From assembly GCA_034406715.1 (NCBI GenBank), contig CP137873.1, positions 682,001 through 746,000 of the forward strand: DNA of 64,000 nucleotides. The letters run 5' to 3'. The stretch is from Rhodotorula mucilaginosa (Eukaryota > Basidiomycota > Microbotryomycetes > Sporidiobolales > Sporidiobolaceae). This document shows positions 60,815 to 64,000 of the stretch, one piece after another. The translations under genes and the position numbers were made by a program. Within the stretch, counting starts at the first letter, position 1, and every line of letters begins with the position of its first letter. The notes below the pieces were generated by a model. The model worked only from the letters and a program-made list of their open reading frames with translations, was not told where the DNA came from and searched no databases.

Positions 60815-61034
60815 ATCCATACATCCAGCCTCTTCGCATCTACATACTTTCCCCCAGACACACTTGTAACCGATATTGTTTCGCATTTTCTGAGCGTGGC
60901 TGAGCGCACGAGAGTCAGGCTATACATAGGAAATGAACCCGAAAAAAAAAGACTACAACGGCGGGAGAACGGACGGCCGGCGGATGGAGAGCGCTCAGAG
61001 AATTTGGCTATGTACAAGCTCCACCGTCACCTCC
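60815..61034. other. Convergent 3' spacer ARG5,6 / CMK1
   Basis: 220 bp between the two stop codons. It includes an A-rich run (about 60942-60952) that could contribute to 3'-end formation on the plus strand. Confidence 0.35.
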
Positions 61035-63105
<2,071 letters not shown>

Positions 63106-63751
63106 CCTTGTTTCGGGGGATAGTCGTTGAATTAGGGAGCGACAAGTTCAGTTGAGCAAGTCGCCCCTCATGTCGAGCAGGTGCAACTCTACGCTCTCGT
63201 CTTTCCAAACAAACAATCAAGCGATCGGAAATGTATGCAACAATGGGTAGACAATGCAGGCTGGCAAACGAAGAAAGAGAGGGACAAGAGGTATAGTTTT
63301 TCCCCGCAGCAGCAGTACCGCGCGACGGGGTCAAAAGACGCAGAGGGGATAGAATGAAGGTGCGGCACCGAGACTGGCGGTCGCACGGGTGGTAAACGGG
63401 TGCATGAGGGCGGGGAAAGACCGGGCTCTGCCGGGCGCGGGGGATAGTGACCAGAATCCGCGAATGAGCAGAGAGAGGTGCAGCATCTGCGAGGCGGCGT
63501 GGACCATACCCGGAAAAGGCGAGGAAACTGCAGAGAGAAGAAGGAGATGCAAGGAAATGGGAGAAAAGGGGAGTGCGAAAGATGCAAAGCGAGAGTGGGC
63601 AATATGGTCACACGCGAGAGAAAAGGCAAGAGATATGTGGCGCTGGATTGACGGCCTCGAGTCGTCACGGTCAAAGATCTCTTTGCTGGCGGGCAGAGGA
63701 GAGTTTTGCCGGCGCCAACGAGGTTGTGCGGAGGGGCGAACGAGTGGCGAT
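63106..63751. other. Upstream region of CMK1 and 3' flank of the last gene
   Basis: 646 bp. On the minus (CMK1) strand, 63370-63600 is strongly pyrimidine-rich, as is common in fungal promoters and leaders. No RNA gene or conserved frame was seen. Confidence 0.4.
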
Positions 63752-64000
63752 CTAGAGGACGGCCGGGACGGCCTTGAAGACGACCTCGCCCGTCGCCGAG
63801 TCGTAGTACTCGACCGGCCGGTACTCGTTCTCGGCCCACTTGCGCATAGCCGTCGAAGCTTTGAAGAACTGTGCGTTTTTCGAGGTTGAACGATCAGCTT
63901 TGGTCCTGTGAGAGAGAGAGAGGGGGTGGACTGACCTTTTTGGCACCATACTTTTTGACAAAGTTCGGGTGCTCGTGCTCGAAATCGGCCGGGCTCGACT
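63752..64000 (-). CDS. 3' end of an unidentified conserved-looking small protein
   Basis: The gene runs off the right edge. The two visible exons are 64000 to about 63936 and about 63869 to 63752, joined by a GTCAGT...CACAG intron. They give SPADFEHEHPNFVKKYGAKK followed by FFKASTAMRKWAENEYRPVE, then YYDSATGEVVFKAVPAVL and TAG. The sequence is aromatic- and Lys-rich with clean codon bias, so a real gene is likely. I do not recognise the family; a small organellar protein is possible but unproven. Confidence 0.6.
   Translation of the reverse strand, partial: SRARPISSTSTRTLSKSMVPKRSVHPLSLSHRTKADRSTSKNAQFFKASTAMRKWAENEYRPVEYYDSATGEVVFKAVPAVL

Overview
The window is a dense, GC-rich stretch of a fungal nuclear chromosome. 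Genes are cut by many short spliceosomal introns (mostly 50-80 nt) with GTNNGT donors, CTGAC/CTAAC-type branch sites and CAG/TAG acceptors. The proteins are of fungal type: a fused ARG5,6, a YAT-family amino-acid permease, Rsc7/Swp82, Spc97/GCP2 and a secreted S1/P1 nuclease. GC content, intron density and codon bias suggest a basidiomycete yeast, most likely a Pucciniomycotina red yeast related to Rhodotorula; that placement is an inference. I saw no transposon, retroelement, CRISPR array, rRNA or tRNA that I could support.

Layout. 1-11.4 kb: 3' part of SAM50 (mitochondrial outer-membrane beta-barrel assembly), RPN1 (26S proteasome), an SPX-RING protein (predicted phosphate-sensing E3 ligase, ending in a CaaX-like tetrapeptide) and, convergent with it, an archaeal-type P-loop ATPase. 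11.5-24 kb: a large RING-H2 protein, SQT1 (WD40 chaperone of ribosomal protein uL16), a two-CBS-domain protein and an amino-acid permease. 24-31 kb: a Ser-rich orphan, DPM2 (dolichol-phosphate-mannose synthase subunit) and a divergent hotdog thioesterase. 31-40 kb: RTP1/TANGO6 (RNA polymerase II assembly or import) and a long single-pass membrane orphan. 40-50 kb: RSC7/SWP82 (chromatin remodelling), CAP2 (actin capping beta) and SPC97 (gamma-tubulin complex). 50-57 kb: a class 3 lipase with an in-frame TGA, a truncated tandem copy of it, an S1/P1 nuclease and a small orphan. 57-64 kb: ARG5,6, a CaM kinase and the 3' end of an unidentified gene.

This is mainly a housekeeping neighbourhood; there is no metabolic cluster or obvious mobile system. 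The least ordinary parts are: the lipase pair (whose upstream copy has one TGA inside its conserved domain, followed by intact coding sequence, and whose downstream copy is cut off at both ends with patchy identity that extends into introns); the CaaX-like tail on the SPX-RING protein; two 20-nt microexons, each encoding a core motif; two GC-AG introns; and an intron in the DPM2 3' UTR.

Exon structures were read by eye from splice signals and protein continuity. Gene ends named from a start and a stop codon are firmer than the individual intron borders.
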